Assembly: GCA_963974475.1 (NCBI GenBank)
Contig: CAXBCR010000016.1
Span: 11,840-75,839 of the forward strand
From: CAJXZP01 sp963974475
Lineage (GTDB): Bacteria > Bacteroidota > Bacteroidia > Flavobacteriales_G > Salibacteraceae
Reading direction: 5' to 3'
DNA length: 64,000 nucleotides
How positions within the stretch are numbered: position 1 is the stretch's first letter; the number at the start of each line of letters is the position of its first letter. Shown here piece after piece: positions 25,060 through 34,552 of this stretch. Both the position numbers and the translations under genes were made by a program. A model generated the notes under the pieces. The model saw only the letters and a program-made list of their open reading frames with translations. It made no database searches and was not told where the DNA came from.

Positions 25060-27180
25060 ATGAAAGTATTTGACGAAAAACACATCAAAAACCTCGTATT
25101 GCTTGGATCCTCGAAATCGGGCAAGACTACTCTTGCCGAAACCATGCTTTTTGAAGCAGGGCTAATTAACCGAAGAGGAACGGTAGAAGCAAAAAATACA
25201 GTGTCCGATTACCACGAAATAGAAAAAGAACGTCAGAGTTCTGTTTTTGCTACCCCTCTCCATACCGAATGGAGAAATTTTAAAATAAACATAATAGACA
25301 CACCAGGATTAGATGATTTTGTAGGCGAAGTAGTTTCTTCATTGCGTGTAGCCAATATTGGTTTAATGCTCATCAATGCGCAATATGGCGTTGAAGTAGG
25401 TACAGATTTGCTTTGGAAGCATGTGACCCATTATCAAAAGCCACTCATTTTTGCGATAAATCAAGTAGATCATGAAAAATCGGATTTTGAAATGTCGCTT
25501 GCATCCCTAAAAGAAGCCTACGGAAGTGCGGTAACGCAAATGCAATATCCAATCAATGAGGGCGAGGGATTTAATCAAATGATAGATTTGTTGAAAATGA
25601 AATGCTATACATTTGGTCCTGACGGTGGAAAACCAGCAAAAAGCGAAATTCCTACCGAAGAACTCGAAAAAGCGAATCGCCTTCACAATGAATTAGTAGA
25701 AAAAGCAGCCGAAAATGATGAGGCTTTGATGGAGCTTTATTTTGAAAAAGGAAATCTAAGCGAAGATGAATTACGAGAAGGTTTGAAACTTGGCATGCGA
25801 AATCAGGATGTATTTCCAGTGTTCTGTTTATCGGCCAAAAATGATATGGGCTCTGGTAGATTAATGGGATTCATTGATAATGTTGCTCCATCGGCTGTGG
25901 ATATGAAACCAGAAGTTACCGATGATGGCCACGAAATTGCCCATAAATTAGATGGACCTCCAGTACTGTTTGTTTTCAAAACGATTATAGAACCAAATTT
26001 AGGGAAACTCTCCTTTTTTAAAGTGATTTCAGGTACCGTAAAACAAGGTAGCCAATTGATTAATCATACCACCGGAGAAAATGAACATATTAACCAATTA
26101 TATATCATGGATGGACATGAACGTCATCCGGTAGATAAATTAGTAGTGGGGGATATAGGCTCTACTTTAAAGTTGAAAAACACAGATACTAATCATACGT
26201 TAAGTACTAAAAATGATAATATTGGATTGAAACCTATCCATTTTCCATCTCCACGTATTCGTACTGCTATTGTAGCTAATACACGTAAAGATGATGAGAA
26301 ATTAGGGGAGGTATTACGAAAAATCACCCAGGAAGACCCTACGGTTACCTATGAACAATCAAAAGAGTTGAGTCAGCTCATTATACATTGTCAAGGTGAA
26401 TTGCACCTATCTGTAATTAAGTGGATAATGGAGAAAGAGTATGGAATGGATGTCAGTTTTGAGGATCCTAAAATTCCATATCGCGAAACCATTCAGAAAC
26501 CAGCATCGGCCTATTATAAGCATAAAAAACAATCTGGTGGTTCCGGACAGTTTGCCGAAGTATACATTGATATTGAACCTTGGTATGAAAACATGTCGTC
26601 TCCTGAAAACCATCCGGTAAGAGGAGAAGAATATGTGGATTTACCATGGGGTGGTAAACTTCATTTTGTTCGATCTATCGTTGGTGGAGTAATTGATGCA
26701 CGTTTCTTGCCTGCCATTATGAAAGGGGTAATGGATAAAATGGAAGTCGGCCCAATTACGGGATCCTATGTGAGAGATGTTCGTGTGGTTGTTTATGACG
26801 GAAAAATGCATTCTGTAGATTCCAATGAAATTTCATTTCGATTGGCAGGTGCGCATGCATTCCAAGAAGCATTTCAAAATGCGGCACCAAAAATTTTAGA
26901 GCCAATTCAAATAGTTGAAGTGCAAGCTCCTGAAGATATGGTGGGCGAAGTAATGACCGATTTGCAAACGAGAAGGGCCATCATTATGGGAATTGAGTCC
27001 AAAGGTAAAAACCAAGTAATTAAGGCTCAAGTGCCGTTGGCTGAATTAAATAAATATAGCACCACTTTACGTTCATTAACACATGGTATGGCTAGTTATA
27101 CTAGCAATTTTCATGCGTATGAACCTGTTCCAGGAGAAGTTCAAAAAGTGCTAGCAGCCAAATTTGCAGAACAAGAATAA
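25060..27180 (+). CDS. EF-G-like GTPase (FusA2 group)
   Basis: A 706-residue translational GTPase. G1 GSSKSGKT is at residues 16-23, G3 DTPG at 80-83 and G4 NQVD at 134-137, followed by EF-G domains II-V (LHLSVIKWIMEK in domain III; SGGSGQFAEVYIDIEP and PAIMKGVMDKMEVGPITG in IV). It lacks the canonical AHVDAGKTT loop of true EF-G, so it is the second, non-essential-type paralogue; roles in ribosome recycling or stress are proposed for relatives. I use ATG 25060 because the family begins there; the frame is open upstream to 24940 but that extension is not family-like. Confidence 0.92.
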   Translation: MKVFDEKHIKNLVLLGSSKSGKTTLAETMLFEAGLINRRGTVEAKNTVSDYHEIEKERQSSVFATPLHTEWRNFKINIIDTPGLDDFVGEVVSSLRVANIGLMLINAQYGVEVGTDLLWKHVTHYQKPLIFAINQVDHEKSDFEMSLASLKEAYGSAVTQMQYPINEGEGFNQMIDLLKMKCYTFGPDGGKPAKSEIPTEELEKANRLHNELVEKAAENDEALMELYFEKGNLSEDELREGLKLGMRNQDVFPVFCLSAKNDMGSGRLMGFIDNVAPSAVDMKPEVTDDGHEIAHKLDGPPVLFVFKTIIEPNLGKLSFFKVISGTVKQGSQLINHTTGENEHINQLYIMDGHERHPVDKLVVGDIGSTLKLKNTDTNHTLSTKNDNIGLKPIHFPSPRIRTAIVANTRKDDEKLGEVLRKITQEDPTVTYEQSKELSQLIIHCQGELHLSVIKWIMEKEYGMDVSFEDPKIPYRETIQKPASAYYKHKKQSGGSGQFAEVYIDIEPWYENMSSPENHPVRGEEYVDLPWGGKLHFVRSIVGGVIDARFLPAIMKGVMDKMEVGPITGSYVRDVRVVVYDGKMHSVDSNEISFRLAGAHAFQEAFQNAAPKILEPIQIVEVQAPEDMVGEVMTDLQTRRAIIMGIESKGKNQVIKAQVPLAELNKYSTTLRSLTHGMASYTSNFHAYEPVPGEVQKVLAAKFAEQE

Positions 27181-27200
27181 AGGACTAGTTTAATCTATCC

Positions 27201-27239
27201 AAAGCCTCTATTACTCTTTGTTAATAGGGGCTTTTTATT
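27201..27239 (+). terminator. Terminator of the EF-G-like gene
   Basis: AAAGCCTCTATTA (27201-27213) pairs with TAATAGGGGCTTT (27222-27234) through 13 pairs with one T-G wobble, then TTATTT. Confidence 0.9.
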
Positions 27240-27320
27240 TGTGACGATATTTGTTTGTCTATTACTCTGTTAACTGAACGAGACAGCAAGTGGTCATTTT
27301 TGTGGATATAAGCAATTATT

Positions 27321-27353
27321 TTGTAACGATATTGTTTGAATCTCCTAATTTTG
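27321..27353 (+). promoter_or_regulatory. thiL promoter (TTG-N22-TAatTTTG), possibly leaderless
   Basis: TTG 27321-27323 and TAATTTTG 27346-27353 are 22 bases apart. The -7 element ends four bases before the thiL ATG, so the transcript would start at or within a few bases of the start codon. Confidence 0.55.
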
Positions 27354-27357
27354 CCGC

Positions 27358-28413
27358 ATGTTAGAAGATAAAAATCAAGCCATCTCCAACTTGGAGGAAT
27401 TAGGTGAGTTCGGGCTCATTGATAATTTAACGAAATCGTTTAATAATAAAGATAAAAGTACCATCTACGGCATTGGAGATGATGCAGCTGTGCTAGATCA
27501 TGGCGAAAAACTTACAGTGGTTTCTACCGACATGTTGGTAGAAGGTATCCATTTTGATGTAACGTATGTGCCGCTTAAACACTTGGGATATAAAGCAGTA
27601 GTAGTAAATTTATCGGATATTTATGCTATGAATGCGCAACCTAAACAGGTCACCGTTTCCATTGCTGTTTCTAGCCGATACTCGGTTGAAGCTTTAGAAG
27701 AAATATATGCAGGTATTCATCAGGCATGTGCGTTTTACAACGTGGATTTGGTGGGTGGAGATACTACTTCATCCTTAAAAGGATTAGTAATTAGTGTTAC
27801 GGCTATTGGTTCAGTAGCTAAAGATGAGGTAGTTTACCGAAATGGTGCCCAAGAAAATGATTTAATCTGTGTTTCTGGTGATTTGGGTGCCGCTTACATG
27901 GGGCTGCAAGTATTGGAACGCGAAAAAGCAGTGTTTAGAGAAAATTCTAATATGCAGCCAGATATGACTGGTAGTGAATACGTTTTAGAGCGACAATTAA
28001 AACCGGAAGCCCGTAGGGAAGTAGTGAAGGCTTTGGCCGAAATGAAGGTTAAACCCACTTCCATGATTGATGTTTCAGATGGGTTGGCATCCGAGCTAAT
28101 GCATATTTGTAAGCAAAGCGAGGTAGGTGCTCAAATTTATGAGGATAAAATCCCGGTAGATTATTACACTTATAAAGCGGCCGAAGATTTTAATTTCAAC
28201 GCAACCACTGCCGCGCTTAATGGAGGTGAGGATTATGAATTGCTATTCACCATTTCTCAAAAAGATTTTGAGGTGGTTGAAAGTATTCCCGGAATTGCAA
28301 TTATTGGACATATCGCAGATAAAGGTGCTGGAATTACGATGGTGGCCCGTGGCGAACAAGTTATAGAACTGCAAGCGCAAGGCTGGAATGCATTTCAAAA
28401 TAAATCCGAATAG
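27358..28413 (+). CDS. thiL: Thiamine-monophosphate kinase
   Basis: A 351-residue ThiL that phosphorylates thiamine monophosphate to the cofactor thiamine diphosphate. IGDDAAVL at residues 39-46 and STDMLVEGIHFD at 56-67 provide the Mg-ATP-binding aspartates; VGGDTTSS near 138 and MIDVSDGLASEL near 237 complete the AIRS-like fold, and LNGGEDYELLFT closes it. No other thiamine genes are near. It precedes frr by 57 bases and may be co-transcribed with it. Confidence 0.95.
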   Translation: MLEDKNQAISNLEELGEFGLIDNLTKSFNNKDKSTIYGIGDDAAVLDHGEKLTVVSTDMLVEGIHFDVTYVPLKHLGYKAVVVNLSDIYAMNAQPKQVTVSIAVSSRYSVEALEEIYAGIHQACAFYNVDLVGGDTTSSLKGLVISVTAIGSVAKDEVVYRNGAQENDLICVSGDLGAAYMGLQVLEREKAVFRENSNMQPDMTGSEYVLERQLKPEARREVVKALAEMKVKPTSMIDVSDGLASELMHICKQSEVGAQIYEDKIPVDYYTYKAAEDFNFNATTAALNGGEDYELLFTISQKDFEVVESIPGIAIIGHIADKGAGITMVARGEQVIELQAQGWNAFQNKSE

Positions 28414-28470
28414 TTTCGGTTTGTTAGCGAATAGAAAAATCGTTTATTTGTACCACCAACAAAAATAAAA

Positions 28471-29034
28471 ATGGAAGAAGAATTAGAAATGATTTTTGAT
28501 ATGGCCAAAGAGCAGATGGATCTCTCTATTGAGCACTTAAAAAAGGAATTATTAAAAATTAGAACAGGCCGAGCTAACCCAGTTATGTTGAGTGGTGTAA
28601 TGGTAGAGTATTATGGGGCTATGACTCCATTATCTCAAGTTTCTAATGTGAACACTCCAGATGCACATACCTTAATGATTCAACCATTTGAAAAATCTTT
28701 GTTACAGGTTATTGAGAAAGCCATTATTAATTCCAATTTAGGATTGAATCCTCAAAATAACGGGGAAATGGTGATTATTAATGTACCTATGCTAACGGAA
28801 GAAAGACGTAGAGATTTGGCAAAGCAAGGTAAAGGCGAAGGTGAAAATGCCAAAGTAAGTGTACGAAATGCGCGACATGATGCTTTGAGTGAAATCAAAA
28901 AATTAAAGGATAATAATCTTTCGGAAGACATCGCACGTGATTCGGAAGAAGAAATTCAAAAGCGTACGGATAGTTTCACTAAATTGATAGATCAGTTGGT
29001 GGCTGAAAAAGAAGTGGAAATTATGAAGGTATAA
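28471..29034 (+). CDS. frr: Ribosome recycling factor
   Basis: A 187-residue RRF, of normal length, which splits the post-termination ribosome together with EF-G. The three-helix bundle pattern is clear: LKKELLKIRTGRANP at the start of helix 1, VEYYGAMTPLSQVSNV and LMIQPFEKSLLQVIEKAI in the beta-rich domain, then EERRRDLAKQ and the long C-terminal helices. pyrH, the common upstream partner, is not here. A terminator follows at 29098. Confidence 0.97.
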   Translation: MEEELEMIFDMAKEQMDLSIEHLKKELLKIRTGRANPVMLSGVMVEYYGAMTPLSQVSNVNTPDAHTLMIQPFEKSLLQVIEKAIINSNLGLNPQNNGEMVIINVPMLTEERRRDLAKQGKGEGENAKVSVRNARHDALSEIKKLKDNNLSEDIARDSEEEIQKRTDSFTKLIDQLVAEKEVEIMKV

Positions 29035-29097
29035 CCGGTTCTTTTTTATCCTTAAATGTGGATGAAGGAATAGTGAGCAGGTATACAAAGCTAATTG

Positions 29098-29136
29098 AAC
29101 CGTTATTTGATTGATTTCAAGTAACGGTTTTTTTTG
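29098..29136 (+). terminator. frr terminator
   Basis: AACCGTTA (29098-29105) pairs with TAACGGTT (29122-29129), extended inward by TTGA/TCAA after a wobble, followed by a run of eight T. Confidence 0.9.
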
Positions 29137-29218
29137 TGATAAAAAAACGGGAATTGCGAAAAGGAAAGTGGTTCCAAAAATCATTTTTTTGTATGGCTTA
29201 AAAAACAGTCCAAATCGG

Positions 29219-29226
29219 TATATTTG
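29219..29226 (+). promoter_or_regulatory. -7 element (TAtaTTTG) for ansA
   Basis: TATATTTG ends 19 bases before the ansA ATG. The nearest TTG upstream (29189-29191) is 27 bases away, longer than the usual 17-23, so the match is partial. Confidence 0.45.
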
Positions 29227-29245
29227 ACCCCTAAATTGAGCGTAA

Positions 29246-30277
29246 ATGAAGGAGCAATCTAAAGTTTTAATGATTTATACTGGTGGCACCATCGGTATGG
29301 TAGAGGATGTGGCCTCCAAAGCGTTGCATCCATTTGATTTCAGCCAGATTACCCAAGAAATTCCGGAGCTGAATAAACTTAATTGTAAGATTACGACTAT
29401 TGCGTTTGAAACCCCACTCGATTCGTCAGATGTATCCACCAAAGATTGGAACAAACTGGCAGGAATTATTAAAAAAAATTATACTAATTATGATGGGTTT
29501 TTAATTCTTCATGGTACAGACACGATGGCATATACCGCGTCAGCGTTAAGTTTTATGTTGGAGGGGTTGAATAAACCTGTAATTCTAACGGGTTCTCAAT
29601 TACCTATTGGAGTATTGCGTACCGATGGCAAAGAGAATATTTTGACCGCCATTGAGATTGCAAGTGATAAAGACGAGAATGGGAAGCCTAAGGTGGCAGA
29701 AGTAGCTATTTATTTTGAGTACAAATTAATTAGAGGAAACAGAGCGCATAAAACAAGCACGATGCATTTTGATGCGTTTAACTCTCCAAACTTTAGAGAT
29801 TTAGCCGAGGCTGGCGTAACCATAGAATATAAAAATCACCATATACAACCCTTCGGTAATGGAGAATTGAACGTGGTAGAATTGCAAGAACAAGGCATTT
29901 TTATTTTACCCGTATTTCCGGGAATGGCCGAGGATCAAGTTGCTTCAGTTTTAACAAGCACACGAAATTGGGCGATTTTGCTTATCACCTTTGGAGCTGG
30001 AAACGTGCCAATGTTGCCATGGTTTTTAAATGCGCTGAAAACTGCTATTAAAGCAGATAAAGTAATTGTGAATATCACCCAATGCGATAAAGGAAAGGTA
30101 AACATGAGCCTATATGAAAATGGACGAATATTAAAAGATATTGGAATAATTGGAGGTTATGATATTACCTCCGAAGCCGCTTTAACTAAGCTGATGTATT
30201 TGAAAGAAAAAAACCTGACCGTTGCAGCCCTAAAATCTCAATTTGAAACTCCATTACGAGGCGAAATGACACTATAG
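29246..30277 (+). CDS. ansA: Type I L-asparaginase
   Basis: A 343-residue asparaginase that hydrolyses asparagine to aspartate and ammonia. The first catalytic Thr lies in YTGGTIGM (residues 11-18), the second in the LHGTDTMAYTAS block at about residue 90, with SQLPIG and EVAIYF following. There is no signal peptide, so it is the cytoplasmic type I enzyme. It ends two bases before the TMTC-like gene. Confidence 0.95.
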   Translation: MKEQSKVLMIYTGGTIGMVEDVASKALHPFDFSQITQEIPELNKLNCKITTIAFETPLDSSDVSTKDWNKLAGIIKKNYTNYDGFLILHGTDTMAYTASALSFMLEGLNKPVILTGSQLPIGVLRTDGKENILTAIEIASDKDENGKPKVAEVAIYFEYKLIRGNRAHKTSTMHFDAFNSPNFRDLAEAGVTIEYKNHHIQPFGNGELNVVELQEQGIFILPVFPGMAEDQVASVLTSTRNWAILLITFGAGNVPMLPWFLNALKTAIKADKVIVNITQCDKGKVNMSLYENGRILKDIGIIGGYDITSEAALTKLMYLKEKNLTVAALKSQFETPLRGEMTL

Positions 30278-30279
30278 TT

Positions 30280-32364
30280 ATGGCAAGAAAAAAATCGACA
30301 AAAATTAAGGAATCTCCAATTGTAGAAACGGAGGTTGAAAAGGAAATATCGGTAAGAACTGGGTTGGGAATAGCTAAAAATTGGAAAATTTTATTATTCC
30401 TTTTTGGGTTTATGCTCTATGCCAATACCATTAATTTCGATTACGCCTTGGATGATAAAATTGTAATTATTTCCAATCAAATAACCATGAAGGGTTTTGA
30501 TGGAGTGGTAGCACATTTCTTTTACGATTCGATGGATGGTTTTTGGGCCGAGCAGTATGGCGTGGATGTCGAAGATTTAAATAAAAATGCCTTAGTTGCT
30601 GGTGGCCGTTATCGGCCGTTGTCGTTGGTGACCTATGCGATAGAATGGGAGCTTTTTGGAGAGAATCCGGGATTGAGCCATATTATTAATGCTATTCTCT
30701 ACGGACTTACGGGTTTAATTCTATTTACATTTTTGCTTCGGTTATTTCCGGTTCAAAATATTCCAATTTGGCAAAGTATTCCGTTTTGGGCTACCTTATT
30801 ATTTATAGCGCATCCCTTGCATGTGGAGGTGGTTGCGAATATAAAAAGTAGAGATGAAATTTTAAGTTTACTCTTTGGGTTATTGGCATTAAATTACGTG
30901 ATTGATTATGCCAAAGGATTGGATATGAAAAAACTGGGGTATGCTGCGGCATTTTTGTTTTTGAGTTTGATGTCCAAAGAGACCACCATTGCATTTGTAG
31001 CGTTAGGTCCAATTTTATTGTACTTCTTTAATATAGGTGATGCAAAGTCGTGGAAAATGTCTTTTTTTGGTTTACTGTTGGCAGGTGCGGCCTATACTGC
31101 AATTCGGTTTATGGTCATTGGTTCACCCGATACGCCAATTGCAAGTGAGTTGATGAATAGTCCATTTTTGGAGGCGACAGAAGGGCAGCGCTTGGCGACC
31201 ATATTCTTGATTCTCGCTGCATATATAAAGTTACTGTTTTTTCCATTTCCACTAACTCATGATTATTACCCATTTCATCTGCCGTTTTTAGGAGAAGAGG
31301 AACATTATGCGAATTGGTCGAATTTAGGAACGATTGCTGGAGTGGTAATTCTGTTAGGATTATTGACCGTGATTGTAAAAGGAATGAAATCCAAAAACGT
31401 ATATTCCTTCTCCGCTTTGTTTTTTCTAGGAACCACTATATTAGTATCTAATTTATTTTTTCCAATTGGAGTTTTCATGAACGAGCGATTTATGTACGTG
31501 CCTACAATTGCATTTGTGATTGTGCTCACTTATTTATGCTTAGAAGTATTACCCCAAAAAGTAAAAGGAATCCAACGGCCCGCTATTTTGGGATTTCTGG
31601 GTATGGTAGTACTTGTTTTTTCGGTAATGACTATTGGTAGAAGTGCTGCCTGGAAAAATGACTCCACATTAGCGTTATCCGATGTAAAGGTGTCTACCGG
31701 AAGTGCTAAAGTTAATATGGCGGCAGGAGATGCCATCATAAGAGAACTTGCAAACGAAAAGAATCCGGAAAAACGGCAGCAAATGCTAGACGAATGCTAC
31801 GGGTATTTGAAAAAATCGCTGGACATATATCCAGGATATTTTCCGCCTTTAGATTTGTTGGGTAAGATGTATTTTGAAGCCGGAAACTATGAAGAGTCCA
31901 TAATTTTTTATGGCTATTGCGCTAAACGTAAACCAAACGATCCTTCCTTTGTAGAGAATATCTTTATTATTGGGAATAAATTATTGCTCGAAATAAGATA
32001 TGATGAAGCGGTTGCCGCGTATGATTCAGCATTAGTTTTTGCTCCTACCAATAAGAAATATTTGTTAGCTGCGGCTCAAGTATCGGTACAAAACCTAAAT
32101 AACCCCGGAAAAGGACTTCCGTATATGCAAAAGGCATATAAGTTGTATCCTTCCGATAGTGATATTGCAGAGAAATTAGCGATTACTTACGCCATGATGA
32201 GTAGGTTTAATGATGCGATTGCTATTTTACAACCGTTGTATGAAGCCAACCCCGAAAACGCCAGTATCATGCAAAATTTAGGGATTGCATATTACCAATC
32301 GGGGCAAATAGAACTTGGAATGGCTTTGATGGATAAGAGTAAGTTGTTAAAAAAGAGTGACTAA
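30280..32364 (+). CDS. TMTC-like membrane glycosyltransferase-fold protein with C-terminal TPRs
   Basis: A 694-residue protein. Residues about 30-460 hold around eleven membrane helices with the GT-C-like pattern: a first extracytoplasmic loop FDYALDDK with adjacent aspartates, RPLSLVTYAIEW, and HPLHVEVVANIKSRDEI, all typical of the DUF1736/TMTC group. Residues 500-690 hold four or five tetratricopeptide repeats (YPGYFPPLDLLGKMYFEAGNYEES in parts), probably on the other side of the last helix. Eukaryotic TMTCs transfer O-mannose; bacterial acceptors are unknown. It is coupled to ansA by a 2-base gap, with no obvious functional link. Confidence 0.85.
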   Translation: MARKKSTKIKESPIVETEVEKEISVRTGLGIAKNWKILLFLFGFMLYANTINFDYALDDKIVIISNQITMKGFDGVVAHFFYDSMDGFWAEQYGVDVEDLNKNALVAGGRYRPLSLVTYAIEWELFGENPGLSHIINAILYGLTGLILFTFLLRLFPVQNIPIWQSIPFWATLLFIAHPLHVEVVANIKSRDEILSLLFGLLALNYVIDYAKGLDMKKLGYAAAFLFLSLMSKETTIAFVALGPILLYFFNIGDAKSWKMSFFGLLLAGAAYTAIRFMVIGSPDTPIASELMNSPFLEATEGQRLATIFLILAAYIKLLFFPFPLTHDYYPFHLPFLGEEEHYANWSNLGTIAGVVILLGLLTVIVKGMKSKNVYSFSALFFLGTTILVSNLFFPIGVFMNERFMYVPTIAFVIVLTYLCLEVLPQKVKGIQRPAILGFLGMVVLVFSVMTIGRSAAWKNDSTLALSDVKVSTGSAKVNMAAGDAIIRELANEKNPEKRQQMLDECYGYLKKSLDIYPGYFPPLDLLGKMYFEAGNYEESIIFYGYCAKRKPNDPSFVENIFIIGNKLLLEIRYDEAVAAYDSALVFAPTNKKYLLAAAQVSVQNLNNPGKGLPYMQKAYKLYPSDSDIAEKLAITYAMMSRFNDAIAILQPLYEANPENASIMQNLGIAYYQSGQIELGMALMDKSKLLKKSD

Positions 32365-32538
32365 CCTTAGGTGTGAAATAAACGTTAACATTTAGGAAAA
32401 CATGAGGTATTAGGCTTACATAATTTATGGGAAAATTGTATAATTGCCATCCGCTGCAAAAATGAGAATTGAAACTCTTGTATGATTCAAAAAAATTGTA
32501 GTTTAGTGGCCGATATTATTTGTACTTGGTCATGTATT

Positions 32539-32625
32539 GGAGAGGTGGCCGAGTGGCTTAAGGCGCACGCTTGGAAAGCGTGTGTACTCGAAAGAGTACC
32601 GAGGGTTCGAATCCCTCTCTCTCCG
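32539..32625 (+). tRNA. tRNA-Ser (anticodon GGA)
   Basis: An 87-base class II tRNA. Acceptor GGAGAGG pairs with TCTCTCC, the anticodon arm is CACGC-TTGGAAA-GCGTG giving GGA, the long variable arm is TACTCGAAAGAGTA and the T arm is GAGGG-TTCGAAT-CCCTC. The discriminator is G, as expected for serine; CA follows but CCA is not fully encoded. A weak promoter-like TATTATTTG lies at 32514-32522. It sits 63 bases before exbB with no terminator visible in between. Confidence 0.96.
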
Positions 32626-32688
32626 CAGGAAAAATTAGTAATTAGTAAACAATAAATAGAAAATAAGAATAATTAAATCTGATAAATC

Positions 32689-33540
32689 ATGAGAAAATTT
32701 CTAGCCGTATTGGCTGTAACAGGAGTACTTACGTTTGGAGTAACAAATGTAGTGAACGCACAGAATGAGGAAGGAACCGAAACCCCAGAAATGGTAGAGG
32801 CCTCCGCTGATAGTGGTGCTGCAGAAGAAGTTGTTGTGGAAGAAGTTGAAGAAGCTGCACCGGAAGTAGCTGCCGCAGTAGAGGAAGCTCCAGAAGTAGA
32901 AAAAACTTTCCATCAAGCGGTAAAAGCAAAATTTATTGAAGGTGATGCAGGTTTCATGTCTTTCGTAGCATTAGCATTGATTTTAGGTCTTGCAATCGTT
33001 ATTGAAAGAATTATTTATTTAAGTATGTCATCATCTAACACCACAAAATTGGTGAATGATGTAGAAACTGCTCTAAATTCAAATGGAATTGAAGCTGCAA
33101 AAGAGATTTGTAGAAATACAGCCGGACCAGTAGCAAGTATCTTTTACCAAGGTTTGGATCGCTACGAAGAAGGAATTGACATGGTTGAAAAATCTGTTAT
33201 TGCTTACGGTGGCGTGCAAGTTGGCCAATTAGAGAAAAACGTTTCTTGGATTTCATTGTTCATCGCTTTGGCTCCGATGTTAGGGTTCTTTGGAACTGTA
33301 ATTGGGATGATTAGCGCATTTGACGCGATTGCTGCAGCAAATAATATTTCTCCTGCAATTGTAGCAGTAGGTATTGGACAAGCATTGATTACTACCGTTT
33401 CTGGTTTATTAGTTGCGATGGTACTTCAAGTATTTTATAATTACATTGTATCAAAAATTGATGCAATTACAAATGATATGGAAGATGCGTCAATTTCTTT
33501 AATTGATATCCTTGTGAAATATCAACACAACAATAAATAA
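32689..33540 (+). CDS. exbB: ExbB/TolQ/MotA-family proton channel with acidic N-terminal extension
   Basis: A 283-residue inner-membrane channel subunit that would use the proton gradient to energise TonB or a similar outer-membrane machine. Residues 1-24 are signal-peptide-like, 27-72 an extremely Glu/Val/Ala-rich segment, and three helices follow at about 90-112, 188-210 and 226-252. The last two hold the family pattern LAPMLGFFGTVIGMISAF and GIGQALITTVSGLLVAM with the pore threonines. It heads the cluster exbB, small membrane protein, exbD, exbD. Confidence 0.92.
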   Translation: MRKFLAVLAVTGVLTFGVTNVVNAQNEEGTETPEMVEASADSGAAEEVVVEEVEEAAPEVAAAVEEAPEVEKTFHQAVKAKFIEGDAGFMSFVALALILGLAIVIERIIYLSMSSSNTTKLVNDVETALNSNGIEAAKEICRNTAGPVASIFYQGLDRYEEGIDMVEKSVIAYGGVQVGQLEKNVSWISLFIALAPMLGFFGTVIGMISAFDAIAAANNISPAIVAVGIGQALITTVSGLLVAMVLQVFYNYIVSKIDAITNDMEDASISLIDILVKYQHNNK

Positions 33541-33553
33541 GACATAGCGAATT

Positions 33554-33958
33554 ATGAAAGATAAAATTTCATCAGGAGCAATGGTCATTCTCATCGCAGT
33601 TAGTGCAATACTATTTGTGATGTCGATGATGGATAATGTCGATCCAATATTATACGGCTCGTACGTGTTTTTTGGAATTGGGTTAGTGGTTGCCTTAATT
33701 GGCGCTGTAACCGGCTTAATTGCCGACCCAAGTAGTATAAAAGGAATCGGAATTGGAATTGTAGGAATGGCGATTGTATTAGGTGCCGCTTACGGTTTAG
33801 CAGACGGTTCAGATTACGTGAATTACGAAAATACTTCAATTGATTTATCAGAAGGAATGTCACGTTTTTCAGGAATGTTATTGTATGCAATCTATATTTT
33901 AATGGGTGCATCTATAGTAACACTTGTGTTTTCTAGAATTTATAGTTTAATGCGTTAA
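33554..33958 (+). CDS. Small four-helix membrane protein of the ExbB/ExbD cluster
   Basis: A 134-residue protein with four hydrophobic helices (about 8-25, 33-55, 63-80 and 105-128) and one polar loop at 84-102. I recognise no domain with a named function, but genes of this kind sit between exbB and exbD in several Bacteroidetes. Gaps of 13 and 7 bases to its neighbours imply a shared transcript. It may be an accessory subunit of the channel. Confidence 0.8.
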   Translation: MKDKISSGAMVILIAVSAILFVMSMMDNVDPILYGSYVFFGIGLVVALIGAVTGLIADPSSIKGIGIGIVGMAIVLGAAYGLADGSDYVNYENTSIDLSEGMSRFSGMLLYAIYILMGASIVTLVFSRIYSLMR

Positions 33959-33965
33959 TTGTATT

Positions 33966-34550
33966 ATGGCTAAAAGAGATGCTCCAGAAATAAATGCGGG
34001 ATCGATGGCAGACATCGCCTTCTTGTTATTAGTATTCTTCTTGGTAACTACCACGATGGATTCTGATTTGGGAATGATGCGTAAATTGCCTCCGACTTTG
34101 CCGCCAGACATGCCAAAACCGCCACCAATTAAGGATAGAAATGTATTTGTGGTATTAGCAAATGCAAATGATCAATTATTGGTTGAAGGGGAGTTAATGG
34201 ATGTTACCGAATTAAAGGAAGCTGCAAAAGAGTTTATTGCTAATCCAATGAACAAAGAAACGCTTCCTGAAAAGAAACAAGTGGATATTCCTTTATTAGG
34301 AAATACCATGGTTTCTAAACAGGTAATTTCATTACAAAATGATAACGGGACATCATACAAATTATACATTCAAGTTCAGAATGAATTAGCAGCTGCATAT
34401 AATGAGTTGCGTGATGAGCTTTCTATGGAGGAATTTCAAGTTACTTATACCGAATTGGTAGAAAGTGGTGAGAAAGCAAAAGTGAAAGCAATTCGTTCCA
34501 TATATCCTCAGCGTATTTCTGAGGCTGAACCGAAAAACGTAGGTAACTAA
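33966..34550 (+). CDS. exbD: ExbD/TolR-family protein, copy 1
   Basis: A 194-residue ExbD-like protein. After a short cytoplasmic start (residues 1-12) one membrane helix holds the essential Asp16 in AGSMADIAFLLLVFFLVTTTMD; the rest is a periplasmic domain. It is longer than classical ExbD (about 140) and has an extra helical C-terminal region ending in RSIYPQRISEAEP. It is very similar to the third ExbD gene at 35133, pointing to duplication. It is 2 bases from the next exbD. Confidence 0.93.
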   Translation: MAKRDAPEINAGSMADIAFLLLVFFLVTTTMDSDLGMMRKLPPTLPPDMPKPPPIKDRNVFVVLANANDQLLVEGELMDVTELKEAAKEFIANPMNKETLPEKKQVDIPLLGNTMVSKQVISLQNDNGTSYKLYIQVQNELAAAYNELRDELSMEEFQVTYTELVESGEKAKVKAIRSIYPQRISEAEPKNVGN

Positions 34551-34552
34551 TT

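Noticed and set aside
32701..32929. Reverse frames opposite the exbB acidic segment
   Set aside because: Their Phe/Leu-rich translations are the mirror of a repetitive Glu/Ala/Val-coding stretch and are not membrane proteins with a start signal.
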